Under the pieces are notes generated by a model. That model made no database searches. It worked only from the letters and a program-made list of their open reading frames with translations, and was not told the DNA's origin. Positions 53,626 through 63,427 of a stretch of DNA of 64,000 nucleotides are shown piece by piece; position 1 is the first letter of the stretch, and every line of letters starts with the position of its first letter. A program made the translations under genes and the position numbers. This DNA is from G963704535 sp963704535. GTDB lineage: Bacteria; Chloroflexota; Chloroflexia; Chloroflexales; Roseiflexaceae. The stretch covers positions 4,588,001-4,652,000 of the forward strand of contig OY969916.1 of NCBI GenBank assembly GCA_963704535.1, read 5' to 3'.

Positions 53626-54804
53626 TTACGACACGACCAATTCAGCGACCTGCTGGCGCATCTGCTGGACCTGGGCAGTCACCCGCTCGATCTTCGCGGT
53701 CGAGCGGCCCTGGTTCTGGGCCTGGTTGAACAGGCGCTTGAGCTGTGTGCCGATCGTCTTGAGCTTGGTAGCCCCCTCGACGGCAGCCTGCATCTTGGCA
53801 GTGTCATCCTGACCAACCCGCTGCGCGTCCATCACGCCAGTGTGAACACTCGCGGCCTGGTCGCCTAGCTCCAGGGCCTTGGCGTTGAGCGGGTTGGCGA
53901 GCCGCGCCACGATCCGCCCGATCTCCTGGCGCTGCTCCGGGGCGGTCCAAAGTGCATCTTTGAGGATCGCCAGGTCGTCCTCCTCGACCACCCCGCGCCC
54001 TTCGATCAGCGCGTGGGCGCGGATCAGATCGAGCGTCTGCCGCCAGCGCCGATCGCTCGCCGTGATGCCCTTGACAGCCAGGTCTTTGCGGAGCTGGACC
54101 AGCGCGTCAATCACAATGTCAGGCACCGGCATCTGTGCGACGGTCTGCTGGAGTACGGCCAGGTCAGCGGGGAGCAAGGTCGCCGGCGGCGTCGCCTGGG
54201 CAGCCAGCCGCAGCAACTTGGGGAAGGCCGGATCGCTGACGTAGCTAACCATCAGGCGCAACGCGAAGCGGTCCCATAGCGCGGCCAGGTCATCGCCCTG
54301 CGGCAACTCATTCGAGGCCCCGAAGCACGAAATAAGTGGCACCGTCAGCCTGGTTGGGCCATTGTCGAACGCGCGTTCGTTCAGGATAGTCAGCAGCGCG
54401 TTCAGCACGGCGCTGTTGGCCTTGAAAATTTCATCGAGGAAGGACAATTCGGCTTCTGGAAGCTTATTGGTCGTTATCCGCCGATACTGGTCCTGCTTCA
54501 AGCCCTGGACTGAGATCGGGCCAAACAGCTCCTCTGGGGTCGTGAAGCGAGTGAGTAACCAAACGAACATCTTCAATCCAGGCCCGCTCGCAGGAGCAAT
54601 CCGCTGGGCCAGCAGCTCCACCAGCATGCTCTTGGCCGAGCCGGGTGCGCCGATCAGGACCAGGTGTTGCCGCGCCAGCAGGGCGACTAACGCCGCGCGG
54701 ATCGTCTCGTCGCGTTCGAGTAGCCGGCCGGCAAGATCTGTTTCAAGCATCTGGATATTCTTGATGGGCGCCGCAATTGGCTGGAGGTCGAGTGCGTGTG
54801 ACAT
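53626..54804 (-). CDS. MoxR/RavA-type AAA+ ATPase
   Basis: 392 residues from ATG 54804. GAPGSAKSMLVELLAQRI is Walker A, ELSFLDEIFKANSAVLNALL Walker B with the MoxR-type insert, and FGASNELPQGDDLAALWDRF sensor I with the arginine finger. The C-terminal 90 residues are helical and specific to RavA-like members. It works with the VWA protein encoded next. The gene has a consensus promoter with a perfect palindrome just after it, so it is probably repressed until a signal relieves it. Confidence 0.87.
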   Translation of the reverse strand: MSHALDLQPIAAPIKNIQMLETDLAGRLLERDETIRAALVALLARQHLVLIGAPGSAKSMLVELLAQRIAPASGPGLKMFVWLLTRFTTPEELFGPISVQGLKQDQYRRITTNKLPEAELSFLDEIFKANSAVLNALLTILNERAFDNGPTRLTVPLISCFGASNELPQGDDLAALWDRFALRLMVSYVSDPAFPKLLRLAAQATPPATLLPADLAVLQQTVAQMPVPDIVIDALVQLRKDLAVKGITASDRRWRQTLDLIRAHALIEGRGVVEEDDLAILKDALWTAPEQRQEIGRIVARLANPLNAKALELGDQAASVHTGVMDAQRVGQDDTAKMQAAVEGATKLKTIGTQLKRLFNQAQNQGRSTAKIERVTAQVQQMRQQVAELVVS

Positions 54805-54826
54805 GCTGAATGACTCCTCTATCAAT

Positions 54827-54868
54827 GTACGCAAACGCGCGTTTGCGTACCGAACTACGGGGAGTATA
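54827..54868 (-). promoter_or_regulatory. Palindromic operator copy E and -10 box of the MoxR operon
   Basis: A perfect 24-bp palindrome (54827-54850) with half-site GTACGCAAACGC lies downstream of TATACT (54868-54863). The matching -35, TTGACA, is at 54891-54886, 17 bp away. The operator covers the start of the transcript, 23 bp before the ATG, which fits repression. Confidence 0.75.
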
Positions 54869-54912
54869 GCATGCCTAAACATTAATGTCAATATATCATT
54901 TAACAGTATTGT
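54869..54912. promoter_or_regulatory. Upstream part of the MoxR promoter with ACAGTATTGT
   Basis: It contains the -35 TTGACA on the minus strand (54891-54886) and ACAGTATTGT at 54903-54912. Order and spacing of the blocks copy those of the divergent promoter at 35.65 kb, so both probably derive from one promoter module. Confidence 0.5.
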
Positions 54913-54985
54913 TTATGATGATTTGTGAAGGAATACGAGATATGCGAGGCAAGCAGAAGATTGTCAGGACGAAAGGAGTGCGCCA

Positions 54986-55117
54986 GTGACTATCGACATG
55001 CTGACCGAGGGCGGGGTGGCTGAACGCCTCAAGCTCAGTGTCGTCACGATAAGGCGCCTCGTAAGTCGTATGTTGTCCTCCAATATTGGAGGTGGCGGCC
55101 GGGGATGCAGACGGTGA
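54986..55117 (+). pseudogene. N-terminal fragment of an excisionase-like helix-turn-helix protein
   Basis: GTG 54986 behind AAAGGAG opens a 43-codon frame: MLTEGGVAERLKLSVVTIRR. This is the MerR/excisionase-type helix-turn-helix, then it runs into unrelated Gly/Arg-rich sequence and stops. It overlaps the next fragment and is a remnant of an integration module. Confidence 0.5.
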
Positions 55118-55425
55118 CGATGTGCAAGCGCCTCACTGAGCTGGGCGAGGAGGCGGCCACGCGCATTGCGGGGCAGATCAAGCGCGAGCCGAGCCTGGAG
55201 CGCATCGTCGAACTGGAGGGGATGGCGCGCGAGCTAGGAGAAGTCAGCCCGCACCGGCTGAGGCACGGCCTGGCCCACCGGCTGCACACGAGCGGCGCCG
55301 ATGCTGGCTACATCCAGACAGTCCTGGGCCACCAGGACCTTGCGACGACGATGCGCTATGGCAAGCCCAATGACCCCGTTCTGCGGGCGGTGATAGGACG
55401 GGCGAACGGCTCGTCGGCCAAGTGA
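55105..55425 (+). pseudogene. C-terminal fragment of a tyrosine recombinase
   Basis: 106 codons. HRLRHGLAHRLHTSGADAGY carries the HxxR motif, IQTVLGHQDLATTMRYGKP the LGH and catalytic Tyr. The N-terminal arm-binding and the first catalytic Arg are missing, and the part before residue 40 is of a different type. A leftover integrase. Confidence 0.65.
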
Positions 55426-55631
55426 GCAGGGGTCAGAATCGTATGCTCAATGTGCCGATGAGGAGCGCCTGTAGCAAGCGTTATCGATTTATCGATTTGG
55501 TCATACGCGCCTGTCATTTTGCCTCTGGACCAACTCGTATCTTTTTAGCCTTCTACTACGTTGTTTCCATGTAAATACAATTCTCTTTCTTCTTGATTAC
55601 CGTGCAATCTTTCACAACAGTAGGTGCATAG
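55426..55631. other. Intergenic stretch
   Basis: Becomes AT-rich towards the right. It holds short TTATCGAT repeats (near 55480) and no gene. Confidence 0.3.
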
Positions 55632-58600
55632 ATGCAGAACGGCCAAAAAATTGAGGATGCCGCTCGGCGATTACAAGAACTCATCGCTGAAGATATTGTG
55701 TGTCAACTGCGTGGCACAAATGAAGCAACCACACGTCTGAGGCTTGTCGATGAAGTGCTCGCGCTATTGGGTTGGAGAAAGGAAGACTACAATCCGGAGC
55801 TTCCAACAACCGCAGGTGACTACACCGATTACCGTTTGTCTATTGACGGAGTGCATCGCCTTATCGTTGAAGCCAAGAAGGTAGGACGTGTCAATCCACC
55901 TAGCAATCCTCTTCGGAAGTCGGAGTACGAAAACGGATACCTGCACAAAAATTGCGGCAAGGAGATGACCGATTTATTAGACCAGTGTCTTAAGTACAGT
56001 ATGTCAAGCGGCATTAGATATGCTGTAGCGACGACAGGAGATGCTTGGATTGTTTTAGTCAACTTCCTGGATGGGTTCGATTGGCATAAGCTTAGAGCAG
56101 TCGTTTTTCATTCACTTGAAGAAGTATATCAACGTTTCGATGAATTTTATAAGCTTATATCCCGTAACGCAGTGGCACAAAATAGTCTCAGAGACAAATT
56201 TGGACATCTTATCTCTGTACCACCTTGTGCTATACGACCACGAGACCAGATATTGGACGTACCTGATGTAAGATTAGTGGCCGATCAGCAAATTATTACT
56301 GCTTTCTTTGAGCATTTTATGGGCGATATAGCCCAATCCGACCAAGTATCATTACTGAAAGAATGCTATGTTTCTGACCGCAAAATTCATGAATATTCTC
56401 GCGAACTTCAGCATTTGCTAGAGTACAACCCTGTACTTGATGAGATCGAGAAATCGGCTCCAGAAGTAGATAGCAAGGTGATTAAAAAGGAGGTCGAATT
56501 TCAACTTTCTTCTGGGAGGCCGAAAGTAGTTCTCCTCGTTCGGAAATGTTGGTGCTGGAAAAAGCACTTTTGTACGTCGATTTCATGTGGGAACAATTAC
56601 AACCTCCGGATAAGAGTGAACGGAAACAGAATAAAAACAAAGAGAGCGTGTGCGTTGTTATTGATTTACTCAATAAATCTTCCATCGATATACAGGCAAC
56701 ACGAGAAGAAGAACAAGAATTAGCAGGCGAGGTATTACGTGAGCTAGCAATAAGGTTCAAAGACAAGCTAAATCCATACGACCCAAACGTCCTACGGCAA
56801 GCATTCGCCCAAGAGGTTAAACATTTCAGGATGCAAATGGGACGGCTGTATGAGCGAGATACCGACGCATACGAAATAAAATTATCCGAATACCTCTTTG
56901 AAATCCAAAAAGACCGGCGCAAACATCTGTTTGATTATATTAGATACGCAAGAAAAAATTTCCATACATGGATTGTCTTTGATAATATCGATCGGGGATA
57001 TGCAACATATCAACGATTTATCTATGATTTTGCACACTTACTTACGGCAGAGGCGGGTTGTGTAGCGATGATAACGCTACGTGAAGACACGTTTCTTGAT
57101 ATGCAGTCGATGAATCTTTTTGATGCCCGTTATCCAGACAAGATATATAGAATATATGCACCTGAAATTGTTAAAGTCATTGCACGGCGACGAAGGTATG
57201 TTGACAGTCTCATAGAAGAGGGAAGATTACCCAGGCCACTCAAGCCATATGTCCGCCTCGTTACTCTTCTCAACTGGCACATTAAGAAACTGATTACTGG
57301 CGGTAATAAAGCAGTGAGAGAATTACTTAGTGCATTCTGCATGAGTAACTTAAGAGATGAACTTTCCAAACTTCAGAATTACTACACATCGTATCATTCA
57401 ACCTTTCATGAGTTCTACAAAGAATACAGACTGAAGGACGCTGATGATGAAAGCACGAAGCTGGACTACAAAAAGGAATATACACGCTTTTTACAATCAC
57501 TCATGCTAAGTAATACTTGGTCTTATAAAGAAGGCATTGTCTTCAACATATTTTCTGTTACTGATTTAGAGCGGGCAAGTCACTTCCTCAAACTTCGCAT
57601 CCTTGCATATTTCATCATAAAACGACCACCTAGTACGCGCGCATCAACCCCGGTGCTATATCGAGACCTCATTGAAGACTTTGTATTTCTCGGTTACGCG
57701 AGGAACCAGGTAAAAGACGCTGTGAAGAATTTGCTTCAGAGCGGTTTGTTAGTTTCACCTAACTTACCTGTAAACTCGACAAGAGAAGTCGTTGTTGACT
57801 TGCCCGACTTCATAGAGCCAAATGTCAAAATATCACTTTCTTCGAGGGGACTTCTTACCTCAGAAATCTCACTCCACATCCATATTATCAAACAAGAGTT
57901 GGTGAAGACACTTTGTGGTATGACGAGCAGTTTGTTAATCTTTATATTCAGAACCTTGAAAGAAGCACCGAAAACCAAGGAGCGAACGCCGACGACAACC
58001 TGTTAGCAACAAATGCACGTGACATTTTCATACAATACCTGCAAGCTTCGCTCGCCCATGAAATCGCCAATAAGGACAATATCTACTCTGCGACTGACTG
58101 GTCACAAAAAGTTAATACTACTATCGAGCATCTAATTTTACAAGATCGTTTGGACGAACATACTGACGAGATGCCAACAACGGATGTCGTGAGTATCTCT
58201 ATTGTTGACAAGAAAGAGCAGCCAATTCTTACAAACACAGTTTTAGGAAATAGCGGTATCACGCGGAGTACCAAAACTATATCTGCTGAACAAACGAAGA
58301 TGTTTATAGAAGAGCTGCCGGATATAGAGGAAAAATTAATTGATGCAGTGGGATACATTGGTGAATTACCATTGAATATAGAATATGAAAACACACGGTA
58401 CGTGGTGCGTGTGCTTTGGGCATTAGAGGTCGCCTTTTATGCAAATATAGGACCACTACGTGCGAGTGATATCACGAAGATTATTCGCAACTACGGTAAG
58501 GAGCCGGTAGAACCAACGAATGTCGCTCGATTTTTCAGAGAGGCAAAGCGCAGAGGAGAATACCAGGAGCTTTGGAACGAGAATAAACTGCAACACTACA

Positions 58601-58653
58601 CTATCTCTACGCAAGGCAAGGACACCTTAAACCGCATTATGAAAGTAACTTAG
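55632..58653 (+). pseudogene. Nuclease-NTPase (defence-like) protein gene, three frameshifts
   Basis: The N-terminal 220 residues match type I restriction R-subunit-like PD-(D/E)XK nucleases (YRLSIDGVHRLIVEAKKVGR). A P-loop NTPase domain follows: Walker A GNVGAGKSTFVRRFH is read only after a +1 shift at 56541. Next are WEQLQPPDKS after a second shift near 56585, Walker B TWIVFDNIDRGYATYQR and TLREDTFLDMQSMNLF. A third shift near 57846-57850 (a run of G) leads to TPHPYYQTRVGEDTLWYDEQ and a C-terminal winged-helix-like end (DITKIIRNYGKEPVEPTNVA). Joined, the protein is about 1,000 residues. AT-rich, hence recently acquired. Likely an anti-phage STAND/NTPase-type system; inference. Confidence 0.6.
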
Positions 58654-58753
58654 GGATTCGCGATTTAATAATGAGCCCAAGGCAGTGAGATATAGCACGT
58701 CAATGACCAAGACCTTAATGACTTGGGCTGGATAAAAAATCGCGAGTCCCTTA
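58651..58753. repeat. Large inverted repeat after the nuclease-NTPase gene
   Basis: The left arm (58653-58682, TTAGGGATTCGCGATTT ... AGCCCAAG) pairs with the right arm (58721-58751, CTTGGGCT ... AAATCGCGAGTCCC) around about 40 bases. It begins on the gene's stop codon. It could be a two-way terminator or the edge of a small mobile unit. Confidence 0.5.
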
Positions 58754-58807
58754 GTGGGGGATGCACGCTTTCCAGAACTGAGCTTTGATGACCTCACCTC
58801 CTGGTCA

Positions 58808-59393
58808 TCAGCACACGAAGCGAAACTTGTGCTTCTTGGATCGCCCGACACAGATCGCACCCATTTCAAGCATTTCTGCGTGCGTTCGCGTCTTCGGGCT
58901 GGCTTTGACGCTGATCTGGCGGTCGTCGAGTGTGTAGATTCGCTTCGGCTCGGTCTCGCCGAGGTATTCCCACCCGAACACTTTGTAAATATGGCCGTTG
59001 TGCCTGCGCCACCCATAGGCGTAGGTCAGCAGCGTCGTCCACCGCAGCGGCAGGAGCCGGATCGAGCGCGCCTGGATGAAGGTGGCCGCGTTTTTGGGCA
59101 CCTCCGGCGCGATCACGAGTTGTGACAGGAGTGGCACATTGCGCCAGTCGGCGCTGACCGATTGTGCAGCCGGCTTGGTCGGCGGTAGCCACCAGACCAC
59201 GCCCAGCAGCGCCCCCCTGGCCCCACCGAAAAAGGCCATGCACCGCCACTGCCGTGTTCGAGGCCCCGCCAGCGTAGTGGTGCGCCTCGATAAAGCGGCG
59301 GCCAGCCTCCAGGTCGATCGGCCGCACCTCCCAATCGGCGCCACGAAGCCACAGCTCGTCGGGCATTGTCCTGTAATAGTCGCGTCTGCTCAT
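58808..59393 (-). pseudogene. Mom-like DNA modification protein, one frameshift
   Basis: The first frame from ATG 59393 gives WEVRPIDLEAGRRFIEAHHY and GGASNTAVAVHGLF. The second gives GGARGALLGVVWWLPPTKPA, SQLVIAPEVPKNAATFIQAR and YKVFGWEYLGETEPKRIY, to a stop at 58808. This is the Mom family (GNAT-like), which makes the adenine methylcarbamoyl modification of phage Mu DNA and blocks restriction. One extra T in the run of five near 59230 explains the shift. It lies downstream of a PAPS-reductase-like gene on the same strand, a common neighbour on phages and plasmids. Confidence 0.7.
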
Positions 59394-59433
59394 GGCTCTC
59401 ATGTCCTGCTCCAGTGTTGAGCGAGCGCCCCCC

Positions 59434-60285
59434 CTACGCCGCCTTCTTCAGCGCCCTGCGCGCTTCCTGGGCAGCTTTCCGGGCCAGCTTGCGCGTGTTT
59501 GCCTCTATCAGTTCAGCGATGCGCTGGCGCACCGCGTCGCCGGTCGTATAGCGGACCAAGATGCCAACCGTTCCGGCAACCGTTCGCCGCACGTCGGCGA
59601 GGAGCTGCGCCTCGGCCGGACTTGGAACCGCCGCCGGCCAACCGCTCCGCGTGTAGCGCAGGTGGCGTGGGATCTGCGCCTCGGCTGCCTGGCGCACGGC
59701 CGCGCGTTTCCTAGCCTCGGCGAGCGCGACCACCTGGTCGCTATCGAGCAGGTGCGGCGCGATGTCTCCCAACCAGCGATTGCTTTGGAAACTGAAGGTT
59801 GAGATGATTTCGATCTGGACTAACTCGCAGTACAGTTCGGCATTTTCCGGCTGATTGGAGGCGGTGATCAGGTCGAGGAGGCCAGCCATAATGCAAAATT
59901 TGCAACTATGGCGGCTCATGCCGCGGCCGTAGGTCTCGTTGCGCCCCACGCCGTGCCGGGCATGGCTCTCATCCACGTCGGCGAGCGTGAAGTCGACGAG
60001 CGGATTCCACTTCAGGCCGCTGGTACGCTGGGTCTTGCTGTGTAAGCCCTTCTCCCATACCGCGATCGGCGTATTGGCGCGCTGCGTGCTCTCCTCGCGC
60101 CGGATACCGGCAGCGGTGATGATCAGCGCACCAGGGAAGCGCGCGATCAGCTCGCGGTTGCTGATCGAGGTTTTCAGCTCAGACCGGCAGAACAGCATCG
60201 CCGGCGAGGACCAGGGCAGGATGAGCTGGCAGATTTCCAGATTCGCGTACCTGCGGACGTTGCTCGAGTTCAAGCCGAGATACGT
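59434..60285 (-). pseudogene. PAPS-reductase-like (PP-loop) protein truncated at its N-terminus
   Basis: About 280 residues remain. LGLNSSNVRRYANLEICQLI, IITAAGIRREESTQRANTPI, and SRHSCKFCIMAGLLDLITA fit the phosphoadenosine phosphosulfate reductase-like family, including the RREES motif and C-terminal cysteines. The SGGxDS PP-loop at the start is missing, because the gene runs into the end of the Tn3-family transposon near 60280. The homologous frame is readable right up to that point. It was probably co-expressed with the Mom-like gene. Confidence 0.7.
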
Positions 60286-60332
60286 GTAAAACTAGGCAAT
60301 AAACGAAACCGTGTAAGCCTGAGATCTGCTTT

Positions 60333-63300
60333 TTACCCTGCTGTATTCACGAGTCCATCGAAGCGATCACTCCCAGACACCACTGATTCATGCAGTGCCC
60401 CTTGGGAGGGCGGCCCTTCCCACGTCCACGCTCCCTCCAGAGAAGGCACGTCGGCATCCACATTCAGCACGTAATCGCCGAAGCGCTTGATGTTGCTCGT
60501 GACGTACGGACTGAGCCTCGCGATATCCGCCCGTGTCACCGGGTAGCCCTCCTCAATTAACTGCTTCAACTGGTCCGTCATATCGTAGGCATTATGCAGA
60601 ATGACCGCGTTGGCCACGATATTCCCGTACTTGATCAGCTTCTCAGCTTCTTCGGGGTCCTGATCGGTAATGCTTCCATCGTAGCCGAAGAACAGCCATT
60701 TGGCGAAGCCGTGGAAGGCTTCGACTTTGTTCGTACTCGCGGTGATCTCCTCCCGCAGCGGCGCATCCGAAAGATACCGCAACAGAAAGAGCGTGCGGAT
60801 GACCCGGCCAACCTCCCGAAACACCCGATACAACCGGTTCTTGCGGCTGTCGTTGCCCAGTTTGCGCAGCAGCAACGCCGACGAAATCTTCCCGGCCTGG
60901 ATCGAGAGCACCACTTGCATCAGGTCTTGCCAGTGGCGTTCGATGAGATCCCAGTCGATGGTGTCGCCAAACAACGACTCGGTATGCTGGTAGGTGCTGC
61001 CGGCGTCGGGCTTATACAGCACCAGGTCCTTCCAGTTGCGAATGCGCGGTAATAGCTCAATGCCCAACAATGCGGTGAGTGCAAACACGGGAGTGGACTG
61101 ACCCTGGGTGTCGGTGTGGACTTTGGTGGGCTTGATGTCGGTTTGGTTTTTCAGCAAGCCCTCGATCAGATAGACTGCTTCCCAGACACCACAGGCAATG
61201 AATTGGGTGAAGATCGCGATGTAATTGTCGGCGACGTAGTTGTAGGCGATGCCTCCACGATCCCGATAGCGGAAGTGATATTCGGCCAGCGGATTGTTGT
61301 CGGCCAGGCCATGTTTGGTCCCATCGACGGCGACGCTCAGTCCAGGTCCCCACAGCTTCGCGAGGGTCATGCGATCGTAGGTGTTGCTAATATCCGCGGA
61401 CGCCAGCGTGAGTTTCGTGAGGTCGGCGTGCCGGCGATTGAGATACGAGAGCGTATGGGCACTGATCGCGCCGCGCATGTGGCGGGCGGCCTGCACCGGC
61501 CCCATATTCGTGCCATGGGCGAACAGCAGGCGCACATAGGCGTCGAATGGATCTTCCAGTTTCGGGTCCGCGCCGGAGAGCGGCCCGAAGTGGCGCGTAC
61601 AGCCGGTCCAGCGCGCCACGGTCGCGAGGATATCAATCAGATTGCGCTCTGGGAGCCGTCCCAGCAGGCGCGCTTCGAGCGCCAGAGCAGAGGCCGATGG
61701 CTCCTGCCGCGGAATGCGCTTGAGGATCGGTTCGCCTTGCTCGGTGATCCGCACCTGGTCGTTCTCCGGGAACAGCCGATCAAACGCCGCTGCCGCCTTC
61801 CTCAGCCGCTCCTTGAGGTCGGCGACAAAGGCAACGGCCGTGTTGGGCAAGCCGAGCGTGCGGCAGTAGTCCGCGACACGTGGCGCACAGTCGGTCCAGG
61901 GCAGCAACTGATCGCGGTAATCCGCGTAGGAGTCGGAGCGGGCGACCGCCACATCGCCCGATTTGAGTTCTGCGGCCAGGTAGGAGAAGATGCACACCTC
62001 CAGGTGTTTGCGGACCAGCGTGGGCTTGCCGTTCTGCCGGGTCTGGATGAGTCGCCGCCATGGGTCGGACGCGAAGGACAGATCGAGGGTCGCGGGCAGA
62101 TATTTGGCCTTCTGTTTGCGCAGTCGTTTGAGTTCGTCGAGTGCGGCGATCAGGCTGGTCTCCTGGCTGGTCGATGTGAGTGTCAGTGCGTCGAGCATCC
62201 GAAACAGCAAACCGCGGTGACTCTGGTAGTGGCTCCAGACCAGCGGCAGATGGTTGTTGTGACTGAACGCGGTGATGGCCTCGCACGTCTCACGCACCGT
62301 TGCGACGCCGCCTGCGGGCGCCAGGAGCGCCTGAATACGGTAAATCGCTTCGTCGGCTGGAGGCGCATCGTCGAGGACATCGAGCACTGCACTGAAGGTG
62401 GTCACGACCTGATCAATCTCGGCCTGATGCGCGAGTTGGAGCCGTTGCAGGGTTTGTCGCGCCTGTTTGTGGAAGGTGGCCATGCGTTTGCCGAACATGT
62501 CGACCAGCGCGTCGCGGGTTTGGGTCTGCATACGGTGGATCAGACAGACGAGTAAGGTCAGCCGCTTTGGCGGCATGATGTCTTTGAGTTCGGCCGCGTC
62601 CAATGCTTTGGCTTCCGCCGCGAAATGTTGGATTTTCAACGGCGGCACCCCGTCGAGGATCGGCGCGAACTGGCCGAGCGACTCCAGCCAGGTCAGGTGA
62701 GTAAGGATCGCGTCGAGGTGGTGATGCGACGGGCGCTTGGCGACCAGCTTGAGGGCGTTGAAGATTGTGCGGCTGCGCTCCACGGTCGCGATCAGCAACG
62801 CATCAAGCCGGGCCTGCTCGTCTGTCGAAAGCCGTGCCAGAATCTGGCCGAAGATCTGGCGGTTGACCAGCGTGCGGACGCGACGCACGAGCCGGTCGAG
62901 GGTAGAGAACGCCGGCACTTCGGCGCGGTGGCGCATGAGCGCATCGATCGCGACGTTGATGAGATCGGCTGGATTGTCCATCACCTGGGCGGCCTGATGG
63001 ACCGCCTCGGCAGCGATGTGCCGGATCAGGCGGCCGATCGTGATCAGCCCGAGCCGCTCACGGATGAGGCGATGATAGGTGTAGAGTGTTCGGGGTGAGA
63101 TGCTGAGCGTGGTGGTCGGGTCGAGATCGAGCGCCGTGCGAAGGTGCTGGACGATGGCCTGCGGCACCGCATCGAGCGCCGGGAAGTAGCCGAGGTGCTG
63201 GACAGCCTTCAGGAGCACCGCGCAAGTAAGCATTCGCGCCGCACCACGGGTGACGGCCTGGAGCCAGGCCCATTCATCTTCGGTCAGGGTATAATGGCGA

Positions 63301-63365
63301 TGTAGGTCAGCCGAGGTGAGGCTACGCTGATAGCGCGGGTAGGCGGTGCGTTCGATGGATGCCAT
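60333..63365 (-). CDS. tnpA: Tn3-family transposase TnpA
   Basis: 1,010 residues, the normal full length. The N-terminal part has the DNA-binding domain (RSLTSADLHRHYTLTEDEWA). The C-terminal DDE domain shows ASADISNTYDRMTLAKLWGP, VAVDGTKHGLADNNPLAEYH, KVHTDTQGQSTPVFALTALL and, for the Glu, ITASTNKVEAFHGFAKWLFF. It starts at ATG 63365, next to the resolution site. Intact, so the transposon may be active. Confidence 0.92.
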   Translation of the reverse strand: MASIERTAYPRYQRSLTSADLHRHYTLTEDEWAWLQAVTRGAARMLTCAVLLKAVQHLGYFPALDAVPQAIVQHLRTALDLDPTTTLSISPRTLYTYHRLIRERLGLITIGRLIRHIAAEAVHQAAQVMDNPADLINVAIDALMRHRAEVPAFSTLDRLVRRVRTLVNRQIFGQILARLSTDEQARLDALLIATVERSRTIFNALKLVAKRPSHHHLDAILTHLTWLESLGQFAPILDGVPPLKIQHFAAEAKALDAAELKDIMPPKRLTLLVCLIHRMQTQTRDALVDMFGKRMATFHKQARQTLQRLQLAHQAEIDQVVTTFSAVLDVLDDAPPADEAIYRIQALLAPAGGVATVRETCEAITAFSHNNHLPLVWSHYQSHRGLLFRMLDALTLTSTSQETSLIAALDELKRLRKQKAKYLPATLDLSFASDPWRRLIQTRQNGKPTLVRKHLEVCIFSYLAAELKSGDVAVARSDSYADYRDQLLPWTDCAPRVADYCRTLGLPNTAVAFVADLKERLRKAAAAFDRLFPENDQVRITEQGEPILKRIPRQEPSASALALEARLLGRLPERNLIDILATVARWTGCTRHFGPLSGADPKLEDPFDAYVRLLFAHGTNMGPVQAARHMRGAISAHTLSYLNRRHADLTKLTLASADISNTYDRMTLAKLWGPGLSVAVDGTKHGLADNNPLAEYHFRYRDRGGIAYNYVADNYIAIFTQFIACGVWEAVYLIEGLLKNQTDIKPTKVHTDTQGQSTPVFALTALLGIELLPRIRNWKDLVLYKPDAGSTYQHTESLFGDTIDWDLIERHWQDLMQVVLSIQAGKISSALLLRKLGNDSRKNRLYRVFREVGRVIRTLFLLRYLSDAPLREEITASTNKVEAFHGFAKWLFFGYDGSITDQDPEEAEKLIKYGNIVANAVILHNAYDMTDQLKQLIEEGYPVTRADIARLSPYVTSNIKRFGDYVLNVDADVPSLEGAWTWEGPPSQGALHESVVSGSDRFDGLVNTAG

Positions 63366-63427
63366 ACGCGGGCAGATCCTTTCGTATTCACGGTGCTACG
63401 GGTCGCGGTGGCGATGTCTACTAACTT

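Noticed and set aside
54368..54381. Palindrome CGAACGCGCGTTCG within the MoxR gene
   Set aside because: It lacks the GTAC and CAAA outer parts of the operator and lies in conserved coding sequence, so it is probably chance.
61116..62555. 479-codon plus-strand open frame opposite tnpA
   Set aside because: It is the complement of a full-length transposase and shows no motif.
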